A stretch of 64,000 bases of DNA from Taxillus chinensis. Its lineage: Eukaryota; Streptophyta; Magnoliopsida; Santalales; Loranthaceae. A program made the translations under genes and the position numbers. The notes under the pieces were generated by a model that was not told the origin of the DNA, ran no database searches, and worked only from the letters and a program-made list of their open reading frames with translations. The stretch's first letter is position 1; every line of letters begins with the position of its first letter. Positions 22,797 through 33,276 of this stretch are shown here, one piece after another. The stretch is from contig CM042092.1 of assembly GCA_023512835.1 (NCBI GenBank), positions 46,962,400 to 47,026,399 on the forward strand. Reading direction: 5' to 3'.

Positions 22797-22978
22797 GTAA
22801 TGCTTACGGGTCACTGGGATTTAATGTATTCTATTTTAATGTACTTTGAAGCTGTGAACATTTGTTCTTCTTTAAACCTTCCAATAAAATGTGTTTTTCA
22901 AAATCTTTCATGGTGCATTCCATTCATAACATATGCATATCATATTTGGTTACCAACTTGTCATTCTCTTATAAGCAG
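22797..22978 (+). other. Predicted intron between protease and RT of element B
   Basis: GTAATG donor at 22797, T-rich body, ATAAGCAG acceptor ending at 22978; 182 bp. Its removal drops the in-frame TAA at 22798-22800 and joins the two coding parts in phase (codon split 2+1). Ogre elements are known for an intron at exactly this place, which would control the ratio of gag-protease to full pol. Confidence 0.82.
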
Positions 22979-24736
22979 GTATCACAATGTCAATGAAAAC
23001 ATAGTATGCGAAGGCGAAACGAGATGCCAAAGGTTTGACCAAAGTCCAAACTGGGAGCATCCCGTGTTTGAAGCTGACGAGAATGAGATAGAGGAGACAC
23101 CTGAACTACCAGGGGAGATTATACGCCTATTGGAAAGGGAAGACCATTTCTCCATTCCAAGTGAAGACCCAGTAGAAACAGTGAATTTGGGGATGGTTGC
23201 CGAACCAAGAGAATTGAGGATGGGATCCTTAATAGCTACCGGCATCAAGAAGCAATTAATTGAGCTGTTAAAGAGCTACATAGATGTTTTTGCATGGTCG
23301 TATCAAGATATGCCAGGATTAGACACAGACATAGTGCAGCATCATATACCAGTGAGGCTGGAATGCAAGCCAGTTCAGCAGAAATCGAGAAGAATGAGAC
23401 CAGAGATGATACTGAAGATTAAAGAAGAAGTGAAAAAGCAATGGGATGCAGGTTTCCTAAGTGTCTCCCATTATCCAGAATGGGTGGCCAATGTTGTACC
23501 AGTACCGAAGAAAGGAGGCAAAGTACGCATGTGTGTCGACTATAGAGATCTGAACTGGGCCAGTCCGAAGGATAACTTCCCACTTCCTCACATTGATACG
23601 CTAGTGGATAATACAGCAAAACACGCCCTGTTCTCATTCATGGATGGTTTCTCGGGCTATAATCAAATTCGTATGGCCCCCGAACACAAAGAGAGGACCA
23701 CATTCACGACACTTTGGGGCACTTTCTGCTATAATGTGATGCCTTTTGGTCTGAGAAACGCAGGGGCAACCTATCAGCGAGCCATGGTGACCCTATTCCA
23801 CGACATAATGCATAAGGAAGTCGAAATATATGTGGACGACATGATAGCCAAATCACGAAGCACTGAAGATCATATCGAAGTACTCCGCAAGCTCTTCAAC
23901 AGGCTACGGAAATATCAACTGAAATTGAATCCCAAAAAGTGCACTTTAGGAGGCATGTCGGGAAAACTGTTGGGTTTCATTGTGAGCCAAAAAGGAGTTG
24001 AAATCGATCTAGATAAAGTTCGAGCTATCCAAGCGATGCCGCCACCACGAACCATCAAGAAGGTTAGAGGATTCCTAGGGCGACTGAATTACATTGCCCG
24101 ATTTATTTTCCAGCTGACAGCCACATGTGAGCCCATTTTCAAGACTTTACGAAAGAACAACCCAGAAATTTGGAATGACAAATGTCAAGAAGCTTTTGAC
24201 AAGATCAAACAATATCTGTCTAATCCACCTATTTTGGTCCCACCAGTACCGGATAGACCTCTGATCTTATACTTGATCGTTCAGGAGTCAGCGATGGGTT
24301 GTGTCTTGGGGCAACACGATTCTACAGGCAAGAAGGAGCAGGCCATTTATTATCTGAGCAAGAAGTTCACCATCAATGAAGAAAACTACCCACCCTTGGA
24401 GAAGACGTGCTGTGCTCTTGTCTGGATAACATGAAGCTTGAGGCAGTATACTCTTTATCATACCACATGGCTGATTTCAAGGCATGATCCGCTCAAATAT
24501 CTCTTAGAAAAACCATCCATTTCTGGGAGAATTGCCAAATGGCAGCTGATCCTATCGGAGTATGATATCATCTATGTGCCACAAAAAGCTATAAAAGGGA
24601 GCGTAATAGCTGATTACTTGGAAGACAGAGCACTAGAAGACTACGAGCCCATGACTATTAGCTTCCCAGATGAGCACATCAACATCATTACGGCCGAAGT
24701 ATCAGACATATGGACGATGTGGTTCGATGGAGCCTC
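22979..24736 (+). pseudogene. pol: Reverse transcriptase and first RNase H of element B
   Basis: Open from the exon start to TGA at 24432-24434, then in the same frame to about 24736. An acidic linker leads to RT: YPEWVANVVPVPKKGGKVRM, CVDYRDLN, FSFMDGFSGYNQI, MPFGLRNAGATYQRAM and the active site IYVDDMIAKS (near 23828). LNPKKCTLG and LGFIVSQKGVEID complete the Ty3/gypsy pattern. RNase H begins about 24240 (ILYLIVQESAMGCVLGQ) and includes YPPLEKTCCALVW and the tether to DPLKYLLEKP. The single stop is explained by CGA to TGA. All core RT residues are present, so this is the best preserved pol in the window. Confidence 0.9.
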
Positions 24737-25020
24737 CAGAATATGAGGCTTGTACAAATAATGTAGCAGAATATGAGGCTTGTGTGATGGGACTTCAAGA
24801 AGCCATTAACAAAGGAATCAAAAAATTACGAGTATTCGGCGACTCGGCACTCATCATTTTTCAAGTAAGGGGTTAATGGGAGACTTGAAACCACAAATTA
24901 ACCCCGTATCGGAAGCACGTTATGGAGTTAGCCGAGCAATTTGAAGACATCACGTTTGAGCATATGCCCAGGGAATACAATCAGATCCCTGATGCGTTGG
25001 CCACTCTAGCCTCCCTCCTT
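24700..25020 (+). pseudogene. Second (archaeal-type) RNase H of element B, internally deleted
   Basis: Tat-lineage elements carry an extra RNase H after the first. Here MWFDGAS (frame 1 of the pair) is followed in another frame by CTNNVAEYEACVMGLQ and LRVFGDSALIIFQVRG, with FEHMPREYNQIPDALATLA closing the domain. About 20-25 residues between GAS and CTNNVAEYE are missing; a 17 bp segment is present twice around the join (24737-24753, 24767-24783). Two stops (24874-24876, 24886-24888) fit CAA and CGA decay. The first catalytic Asp region (WFDGAS) and the E of NNVAEYEA remain. Confidence 0.8.
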
Positions 25021-26365
25021 CGACTAGATACAAAGTTGGAAGTCCAGTCTTTCGATATCCGTATACAAGATGCTCCTGCACATTGCATGGCCATTGAAGG
25101 AAATACTAAACAAAAACCTTGGTTTGATGATGTCAAACAGTATTTGCTTAAGCAAGAATACCCAGCAGAGGCCTCTGAATCTGATAAAAGAAATATCCGA
25201 AGGTCAGCGTCCAACTACTATCTTGATGGTCCCGTTCTGTATAAAAGAAACCATGACATGGTATTATTGCGGTGTGTGGCAAAAAAAGAATCAACACAAA
25301 TAATGAAAGAAGTGCACGAAGGGGAATGTGGTTCACATGCAAATGGACATACATTAACAAGACAAATCATGCGAATGGGCTATTATTGGGTCACCATGGA
25401 AAAGGATTGCATTGAATATGTGCGTAAATGCCTTAAGTGTTAAATTTATGGCGATAAAATCCAAGTACCGCCGTCCAAACTACACGTGATGGTTTCCCCG
25501 TGGCCGTTCTCGCTTTGGGGCATTGATGTTATCGGGCCAATATCTCTAAAAGCTTCTAGTGGTCATCGTTTCATTTTGGTAGCCATTGATTACTTCACCA
25601 AGTGGGTAGAAGCAGCATCATATGCTAATGTCACATAGGCTGTGGTACTTCGATTTATGCGAAACAACATCATATGCCGATATGGGCTTCCTGAGCAGAT
25701 CATAACAGACAATGCTGCCAATTTGAACAGCCGAATGATAGGGAGGTTGTGTGAAACATACAAAATTCAACACCGCAACTCGACCCCCTATCGCCCAAAG
25801 ATGAATGGAGCAGTCGAGGAAGCCAACAAGAACATCAAGAACATTATCAGAAAGATGACTGAAACGTACAAAGATTGGCACAAGAAGCTACCTTACGCTT
25901 TGCATGCTTATCGTACCTCAGTGCGTACATCGACTGGGCAACTCCATTTTCTTTGGTCTATGGCATGGAAGCAGTTCTACCGGTCGAAGTGGAGATACCT
26001 TCCCTCCGAGTACTTAAGGATACTCATCTCGAAGAAGCAGAATGGGTCCAAAGTCGTTATGAGTAGTTGAATTTAATTGAAGGCAAGCGCTTGGCAGCAG
26101 TTTGCAGAGGACAACTATATCAACAGAGAATGATAAATAGTTACAATAAAAAGGTGAAGCCCAGGAGCTTTCAAGAGGGTGATCTTGTCCTCAAAAAGAT
26201 CTTGCCAATTCAACACAACCATAGAGGCAAGTGACTCCCAATTATGAAGGCCCATATGTTGTGAAAAAAGCATTCTCGGGAGGCGCATTGATCCTTGCCA
26301 AAATGGACGGAGATGAGCTTCCTAATCCAGTGAATAGTGATGCCGTCAAAAAGTTTTATGCTTAA
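25021..26365 (+). pseudogene. Integrase of element B
   Basis: The zinc-binding HHCC region is intact (EVHEGECGSHANGH, then C-L-K-C at about 25430). A TAA at 25441 and TAG at 25636 fit CAA and CAG decay. The catalytic core shows WGIDVIGPI, AIDYFTKWVEAAS, IITDNAANLNS and GAVEEANKNIKNI, giving D, D and E at DD35E spacing. A one-base change near 25940 shifts the frame; ATPFSLVYGMEAVLPVEVEI and EGDLVLKK follow. TGA at about 26230 fits Trp decay. The frame ends with MPSKSFMLN near 26365. It would insert the cDNA and make the 5 bp TSD. Confidence 0.87.
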
Positions 26366-26404
26366 TTCTTATACCTCCCAACAAGATTCTCATTCCTGTA
26401 ATGA

Positions 26405-26451
26405 GCGGACTTGGTGAAAACTTGAAAGGGCACCAAGGGTAAAATACAAAG
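26405..26451 (+). promoter_or_regulatory. Conserved RNA hairpin, copy B1
   Basis: Stem CTTGGTG (26410-26416) with CACCAAG (26431-26437) and a 14-nt apical part AAAACTTGAAAGGG. It is flanked by GCGGA upstream and GGTAAAATACAAAGC downstream, as in the other copies. Function unknown. Confidence 0.72.
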
Positions 26452-26481
26452 CTCCAACAAAAGACCAAAAAGAAAACAAGG

Positions 26482-26528
26482 GCGGACTTGGTGAAAACCT
26501 GAAAGGGCACCAAGGGTAAAATACAAAG
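26482..26528 (+). promoter_or_regulatory. Conserved RNA hairpin, copy B2
   Basis: Stem CTTGGTG (26487-26493) with CACCAAG (26508-26514). The apical 14 nt can fold as AAAA bulge, CCT/GGG pairs and a GAAA tetraloop. It lies 77 bp after copy B1. Confidence 0.74.
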
Positions 26529-27518
26529 CCAACAATAAATCTTGAAGGGTGAAATCAATCAGTCAGAATTTGAAAGGATCAGGACGACAACAAATAGGGT
26601 CCTTTGCACACAGTAGAGACAACATCATCCAAAAACAGTGGCTGCAAACAGTGGAAGACTTGGTCAAACCTGCGGCACATTCGAATCAAATTTGTACATT
26701 ATACTTTTAAAGACTTGTGATTCTGTTTATCAGATTATAACAATAGGACACTTTTTATGATATAAATATGTTTTGTGGAATTAAACCAGCAAAAATCCCT
26801 TTTTACCTTTTTAATCATGTTACATGGTCTTCATTTCGCATTTAATTAGAATACCTGCCGAATCCCCAGTAGGCTCTTTTAACATTGCCTTATGAGTAGG
26901 GCCAAGCTCAAAATCCCCAAACAAGTTAATCCCCCAACTCAGAGTACCCATATCTCCACGGGATATCACTATCCCCAGAGAAGCTCTCAAGTTAAGCTCC
27001 TCAATGGAGTGAAACTAAGTCAAACAAACCCTCCATCCATAAAAGAGGGAGTCCCCCAGCAAAGATAGAAAGGTCTCCCTAGCCCGAGAGACAAAAAGTC
27101 CCCAACAAGTTGGATGTCATCTAAACTCTCCAGAACAGGGAGATAAACCCTCAGCTCATATTGGGTCATTAGCCATACATGTCACCATGCATCCCCGCAT
27201 ACATCACATTGCATTCCATGCATCATTTGCATACATTCAAGATACTGTAATTTCAGGAATGTTGCCGCCTCGAAGATCCGAGCTCATACTCAGGCAAGCT
27301 TCTCACCAAGCTATCCTAACTTTCTTTGTTCAATTCCGCAACTCTTTCTCTGCAATTTCCCCCAAGCTCTAAATACTTCCTTTTGGCACTTGACAAACTT
27401 TTTCCCCTTTTTTGGGTCACCTCATAGAGTGATCTCCTTGAGTGAACTCGTAGAGGGAGCCCAAATTGGGTTACTTCCCAAACTCACCAATTCCTTAAAG
27501 CATTTCCCCAATACCAAT

Positions 27519-28640
27519 TGATGTCTCCAACAAGTCTTTCCAGTTTAAGCCTATCGTTACTGTGGGCTTTTTCTTTTCCAATTCAAACGTATCGTTGCTG
27601 TGGGCCTTCCTATCATCAATTTAAGCCTATCGTTGCTGTAGGCTTTTCCATTTTCAATTTAAGCCTATCATTGATGTGGGTTTTTCCATTTTCAATTCAA
27701 GCCTATCGTTGCTGAGGGCTTTCCATTTTCCAGTTTAAGCCTAACCTTGCTGTGGGCTTTTCCATTTTCAATCTAAGCCTATCGTTGTTGTGGGCTTTTC
27801 CATTTTCAGTTCACTTTATCGTTCTTCGTAGGCTTTTCCATTTCCAGTTTAAGCCTATCGTTGCTGTGGGCTTTTCCATTTTCAATTCAAGCCTATTGTT
27901 GCTGTGGGCTTTCCATTTTTCAGTCTAAGCCTATCATTGTTGTGGGCTTTTCCATTTTCAGTTTACGCCTATCGTTGTTGTAGGCTTTTCCATTTCCAGT
28001 TTAAGCTTATCGTTGCTGTGGGCTTTTCCATTTTCAATTCAAGCCTATCGTTGCTGTGAGCTTTCCATTTTTCAGTTTAAGCCTAACGTTGCTGTGGGTT
28101 TTTCCATTTTCAATCTAAGCCTATCGTTGCTGTGGGCTTTTCCATTTTCAGTTTACGCCTATCGTTGCTGTGGGCTTTTCCATTTTCAATTCAAGCCTAT
28201 CGTTGCTGTGGGCTATCCATTTTCAATTCAAAGCCTATCGTTGCTGTGGGCTATCCATTTTCAATTCAAAGCCTATCATTGCTGTGGGCTATCCATTTTT
28301 AATTCGAGCCTATCGTTGCTGTGGGCCTTTCAATTTTTAGTTCACGCCCATCATTGTTGTGGGCCTTTTACATTTTTCAGTTCAAGCCTATCATTGCTGT
28401 GGGCTATCCATTTACAATTCAAGCCTATCATTGCTGTGGGCTATCCATTTTCAATTCGAGCCTATCGTTGCTGTGGGCCTTTCAATTTTTAGTTCACGCC
28501 CACCACTTTTGTGGGCCTTTTCACTTTTCAGTTCAAGCCTATCATTGCTGAGGGCTTTTCATTTTTTAACCAAAGTCTATCGTTGCCGAAGGCTCTCTTT
28601 TTTCAGTTCAAGCCTGTCATTGTTGTAGGCTTTCAATCTC
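27519..28640 (+). repeat. 38 bp tandem array, about 28 units, hairpin-forming
   Basis: Unit type AAGCCTATCGTTGCTGTGGG followed by CTTTTCCATTTTCAATTT, mostly 38 bp with some longer units. Each unit can pair AAGCCTA with TGGGCTT or TAGGCTT around a 9-nt loop. It lies in the 3' region of Ogre-like element B, a place known to seed satellite DNA. The long Tyr/Cys-rich open frames across it are a by-product of the unit not containing stops. Confidence 0.9.
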
Positions 28641-28837
28641 CCATATCTTTACATCGTAGGCAGCCTCAGATGCCACATCAAAGTATTGTCCAAGTCCACC
28701 GACCTATGAAGCCCTTTTCCCTCTCGGGGACAGACCCAACTGTCGCACTTCTTCCTCTAGGTAAGTCGGGTAAGTGCTCCAACCCGTCCAAAATGACTCC
28801 CTTTTATCTTTGTACGCTGTTTGTATATAAACAATGC

Positions 28838-28852
28838 ACAAAGAGGGGCAGT
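28838..28852 (+). promoter_or_regulatory. Polypurine tract of element B
   Basis: CACAAAGAGGGGCAGT just before the 3' LTR TGTTGGG at 28853. Element A has the same tract at about 33277-33291. Confidence 0.75.
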
Positions 28853-29881
28853 TGTTGGGCCCCATTTTGTCCGGGTTGGACATACTAACCCCATTTGATA
28901 TACCTTTCTGCCTATGCCATATACCTTGTTGAACAAGTCCACAACGATCCCATACTTCCAAGGAATGGTTTACCCCAATTTGCACGAGATGGATACAATT
29001 GACACGGACGGGGGAGTCCAAAATTAATGACTTATGCTACAAGTCTTTGAAGCGCCCCAAGACCAACACCAGGTGATAGAGGATGAAAATTGGAGACTAA
29101 CGCACTTAACGGAGCTCAAATCGGACTTAAAATGAAGAAGTTATGGCCAAAACAACTTTTGTTGGAAAAAGTCAAATTTGCCAAAAGACGGTCAATGCCC
29201 CTGGTCAAACTGCCCGGAAAAGTGATCATGCGGAATTCTCTAAAATGTCTATGTAGGCGAATACGGGTCTCCCAAACAATCCCTAAAAGGTTGTCCATTT
29301 TTGCATTGTGGGTAAGGGTAAAAAGGTAATTAAAACCAAAAAAACAACAAAAACAAAAACAAACAAAAAAAATGTATGTTTTCTAACCCAAAAAACCAAA
29401 ACAAAAAAGGGAAAATAAAAAAGAAAAAAATCATATTTTCAATTTCCAAAATAAAACCAAACACCAAAACCAACCCGTAGGATCTCATTATCCACTTCAA
29501 ACAAAAACCCAAAACCTTTAGGATCCCCTTTAGAAATTTAGGGTAAATCCATTTTCACCATGACTTGAATAAATAACTTAGCTAAATAAAAATCATAGAC
29601 TTTTTGGGAAACTCAACCCAGTCATGGCAGTACAAATAAAATAAAAACCTCCTCCTCTTAAATTAGATACCGAAAGGGCGCTGTAGGGGTGCTAATCCTT
29701 CCCTACACGTAACCAACTCCCGAACCCTCCTCTGATGACGCAGACCATACACTTGAAATGACTCAAAGTAGAGGGTATCCAACTGTACCCCAAAAATAGT
29801 TGGTGGCGACTCTAAAATTTCTCACCATTGGTTTAGTTTAAGCTCACCCCAAACGGGCCCGGACAAAAACCAGTGATGACA
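28853..29881 (+). repeat. Element B 3' LTR
   Basis: Matches 7080-8167 with few substitutions and a shorter CAAAA simple repeat near 29335-29370. Confidence 0.92.
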
Positions 29882-29886
29882 CCCAT
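29882..29886. repeat. Target-site duplication of element B (right)
   Basis: CCCAT; the left copy at 7075-7079 is CCCGT. Confidence 0.75.
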
Positions 29887-30279
29887 CTTTTAAACTAAGT
29901 TGTTTTACCCACATTTTGTATGCAATGTCTATTACTACTTGTTTACTCTCTTAGCATGAGTAATAAGCCCAACAGGGGCATACCGAACAAAGAATCTGGG
30001 CTATTTAAGTTTAGCCGAAGTCAAAAGGACAATCAAGGAGCAATTACCATTGAAATCAAGGGACCAGACTCAAGAGAAGCAGCATCCACTTCAAACAGGA
30101 GCATTTGACACCGAAGGTTTCTTTCTGCCACTAAAAGATAAGTTCATTTCTGTTTTGAGCATTTTGAGACAAATTTTGATTGTTTAAAATGAAGAGAGGC
30201 CGTCTTTTCTTTCCTTGTAATACTACCATCGCTACCCTTTTTGAGCCTGAGTATATTTCTTTCAAATGACCTGATTCAT

Positions 30280-30615
30280 AGTTCACCCCACATTGGGGAA
30301 ATCTATATAAGTGTCAAGGCCCCATGCTGGGGCAATTTTGTAAAATAATTCTTATACTGGGGTAGTTTTTAAGACCCCTCATAGATACATACCCACAATG
30401 GGGGCAGTTTTATAAAAAAAAAAGAGTGCAAAAGAAAAGAAAGAAAGAAAAAGCATAACCTTCATGTTGGGGCAGTTTTTAAGACGTCTCATAGATATAC
30501 CCCACAATCGGGGCAGTTTTTTGTTAGATAGAGAAAAAGGAGCGAAAAAAAGAAGAAAAATCCTGCATTGGGACAGTTTTGTAAAGTACCCCCGTATTGG
30601 GGCAATTTTAGCATT
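30280..30615 (+). repeat. Dispersed GGGGCAGTTTT motif cluster
   Basis: About eight variants of TTGGGGCAGTTTT (for example near 30333, 30358, 30396, 30473, 30511, 30566 and 30596), some with a shared tail TAAGACNCCTCATAGATA. It reads as a degenerate tandem repeat of 35-60 bp spacing. Function unknown. Confidence 0.65.
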
Positions 30616-30800
30616 TTTGTAAAGTATGGTCTGAACTATGGATCAAATCTAGCCTAGAATAGGTTCAAGCCACTTTATGCCCTTTTTTGTTAAACCCAGT
30701 AGCTCAATCCTATATTACGGTCCTATTAAGTCCTCTCAGATTAAATAATTAACATTATTTTTCAAATGCTCAAAAAGAAACAAGAACATGAATATTCAAG

Positions 30801-30925
30801 GCGGACTTGATGAAAACCCGCAAGGGCATCAAGGGTAAAATACAAAGCCATCTACAAGGCATAAGGAACAACAAGCAGAAATTAAGGCGGGCTTAGTGAA
30901 AACCCAAAAAGGCACTAAGAGCAAA
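30801..30925 (+). promoter_or_regulatory. Conserved RNA hairpins, copies A1 and A2
   Basis: A1: CTTGATG (30806-30812) with CATCAAG (30827-30833); the apical part CCC-GCAA-GGG is a perfect GNRA-capped stem after an AAAA bulge. A2: CTTAGTG (30892-30898) with CACTAAG (30913-30919), 14-nt apical part, less regular inside. Both arms change together relative to the B copies. The pair is 86 bp apart, as a pair also occurs in B. Confidence 0.75.
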
Positions 30926-32202
30926 ATTCAAAGCCAATAAAGGAGGATCAAGCACTTAAAGCCCAAGATCAGTCAACATCTTCTCTAATTGAGTCATTGA
31001 GCATCAAGACTTAAGCACTCAGGTATCCCTTCAATCAAATCTCTGCACAATAATCCGAAGATCTGCAAACGTCTTCTACAACCAAACCCTTGAACATCAA
31101 TCAAGGTCCAAAATCATCCCGATAATCTCTCCATTTTAGCTCCAAAGCATCAAGAGCCCAAGATTACAAAACAAGCATCCAAAATCTCCAATCAAGTCCC
31201 TAAGCCTCAAGATTCAAGCAACCTGACATTCCCTCCAACCTTGTCCCTGAATACCTAGATCCAAGCCATCAGATAGAATTGTCCATTGATATTTCCAAAC
31301 CCTCAAATCCATCCAAAGCGAAGCTGAAGGCTACACCTAGTTAGTTTAGAAACTTTGGAAGGATTCCTCTCAAAAGCTTTTGCCTCTCTCAAGCGAGAAA
31401 ACAAGTGGTGATTCTATATTGCATAATCATGTTTCAAAAATCATTTTGAACAAATTTTATTTTTAAAGTCAACTACTTTGTGTGTGTTTTTTTTCAAAAT
31501 GCTTATGCCTCAGTTGAGTTTCCCAGGGTGTCACTCAGTAGGAATACCCCGACCAAGCAAGAAAGGGTTCCTGACTAAATGAACCTGCTCCCCAACCAAG
31601 GCCAAAGCCACTGTCCAAAGAGTTTTCTAGATGAGATCTGAATCCTATTTCCAGGCAAGCCTCCTCGTCGACCGGAGCACCCTCAATTAAAAGTTTTTCA
31701 GATGAGATCTGAATCCCATTCCCCAGCAAACTCAGATGAATTCCAGCAGCACCAAATCCCTTAGTGGTTTAAGCTCCCTTTGAACATAAAATTCATCGTG
31801 CATCCTAGACATGCATCTCATTTGCATTACACGCATCACTTGCATACATTCATCATTTTCTTCAATTTCAGGAACATTGCCGCCTATAAAGATCCCAAGA
31901 GATTATCCTCAACAAGCTTCCCAGAATGACCAAGCCCTGAAGGCATCCGTTGTTTGAATATAAAAGTCATTCTTTGCGATTTCCTAAGCCCTAGAAGCAT
32001 TCGTGACAATCAAATAAACATCTTATTCTTCTTTTTCAGGTAATCTTGTAGGGCGATCTCATTGTGTGAACTCGTAGAGGGAGCCTATATTTAGCAAAAA
32101 ATTTCAAGCAATCATTGATTCCTTTCCAGGCCCTAGATGCCATTAGAATCCCTCTCAACCTTAGAGGTCATTCCCTGTACATACCTTTATCCTTTTTATC
32201 CT

Positions 32203-33020
32203 TTCGGGAAGTCCACAGGCAGTTCCCCTGCACCTATCCCATCTTTCTTTTTCATTTTTTCAGGAAGTCCACCGGCAGGTCCCTGGTACCTATCCTCAGT
32301 CTTTGAATTTACTTTTGGGAAGTCCGCAGGTAGTTCCCCTGCACCTATCCCACCTTTCTTTTTCATTCTTTCAGGAAGTCCACCGGCAGGTCCCCGGTAC
32401 CTATCCTCAGTTTTTAAATTTACTTTTGGGAAGTCCGCAGGTAGTTCCCCTGCACCTATCCCACCTTTCTTTTTCATTCTTTCAGGAAGTCCACTGGAAG
32501 GTTCCCGGTACCTATCCTCAATTTTTTAATTTACTTTTGGGAAGTCCGTAGGTAGTTCACTTGCACCTATCCCACCTTTCTTTTTCATTCTTTTAGGAAG
32601 TCCACTGGAAGGTTCCCGGTACCTATCCTCAGTTTTTAAATTTACTTTTGGGAAGTCCGTAGGTAGTTCACTTGCACCTATCCCACCTTTCTTTTTCATT
32701 CTTTTAGGAAGTCCACCGGAAGGTCCCCAGTAACTATCCTCAATTTTTAAATTTACTTTTGGGAAGTCCGCAGGCAGTTCCCCTGCACCGATCCTACCTT
32801 TTTAGTTTTATCCTTTTAGGAAGTCCACCGGCAGTTCCTTGATACTATCCTTAGGTGTTAAATTTAATTTTGAGAAGTCCGCAGGCAAGTCCCCTACACC
32901 TATCTCACATTTTCTTTTCAATTTTAAGGAAGTCCGCAGGTGGTTCCCCTACACTTAGCCTTCTTGTTTTCTTTGTTTGGGAAGTCTGCAGGAAGTTCTC
33001 CTGCACCTATCCCACCTTTA
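32203..33020 (+). repeat. 111 bp tandem array with two hairpins per unit
   Basis: Unit starts at 32263, 32374 and 32485 give an exact 111 bp period in the core. Each unit has two related halves of 55-56 bp, both starting GGAAGTCC. One half pairs ACCGG with CCGGT, the other GCAGG with CCTGC, each around 7 nt. Later copies are degenerate. The 130-residue open frame through the array is a repeat artefact. Confidence 0.88.
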
Positions 33021-33276
33021 CTCTTCGATTCATGTCAGCCCTAGATTCCTTTCCAATTCTTGGCACCCATAGATGCCTTTTAAATTTCTGACTTGTTCAC
33101 CTTTTTAATTCCCGTTGGCCCTAGATGCTTCTTAAAATTTCATTGGCCTTAAAAGCCTTCTTTCTAACCATGACGTTCTACCTTGTCGTGACATCGGGTA
33201 AGTCGGGTAAGTGCTCCAACCCGTCCAAAATGATTCCATTCGTATCTTTGCACACTTGTTTGTATACAAACATTGT

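Larger units (their letters stand above)
26366..28852 (+). other. 3' untranslated region of element B
   Basis: No coding region is supported. It holds a pair of structured hairpins (26405-26528), then about 1 kb of unclear A/C-rich sequence with CCCC-rich patches (26870-27180), then the 38 bp tandem array (27519-28640) and the polypurine tract. Long 3' regions with tandem repeats are typical of Ogre. Open frames through the array are repeat artefacts. Confidence 0.75.
7080..29881 (+). mobile_element. Element B: Ogre/Tat Ty3/gypsy, full structure
   Basis: LTRs at 7080-8167 and 28853-29881, tRNA-Arg primer-binding site, an extra ORF1 before gag, gag-protease with G-patch, a spliceable intron, RT with RNase H, a second RNase H, integrase, tandem repeats in the 3' region and a polypurine tract. 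This set is diagnostic of Ogre-type Tat elements. Removing the nested element C (12988-21792 plus one TSD) leaves about 14.0 kb. gag and protease are in one frame, with stops that mostly look like C-to-T changes; ORF1 and the second RNase H have frame changes. It is inserted in element A. Confidence 0.92.

Noticed and set aside
27519..28640. Long open frames rich in Tyr, Cys and Phe across the 38 bp array (e.g. 28013-28492)
   Set aside because: They follow the repeat unit in three frames, with no start context or domain; artefact of a stop-poor unit.
32137..32551. Open frames of 80-130 residues with GSPPAG or GKSAGS repeats, both strands
   Set aside because: Pure translation of the 111 bp tandem array; different frames and both strands are equally open.
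27519..33020. Possible CRISPR-like arrays (regular repeats)
   Set aside because: Units are contiguous or near-contiguous tandem repeats without unique spacers, in a plant retroelement.
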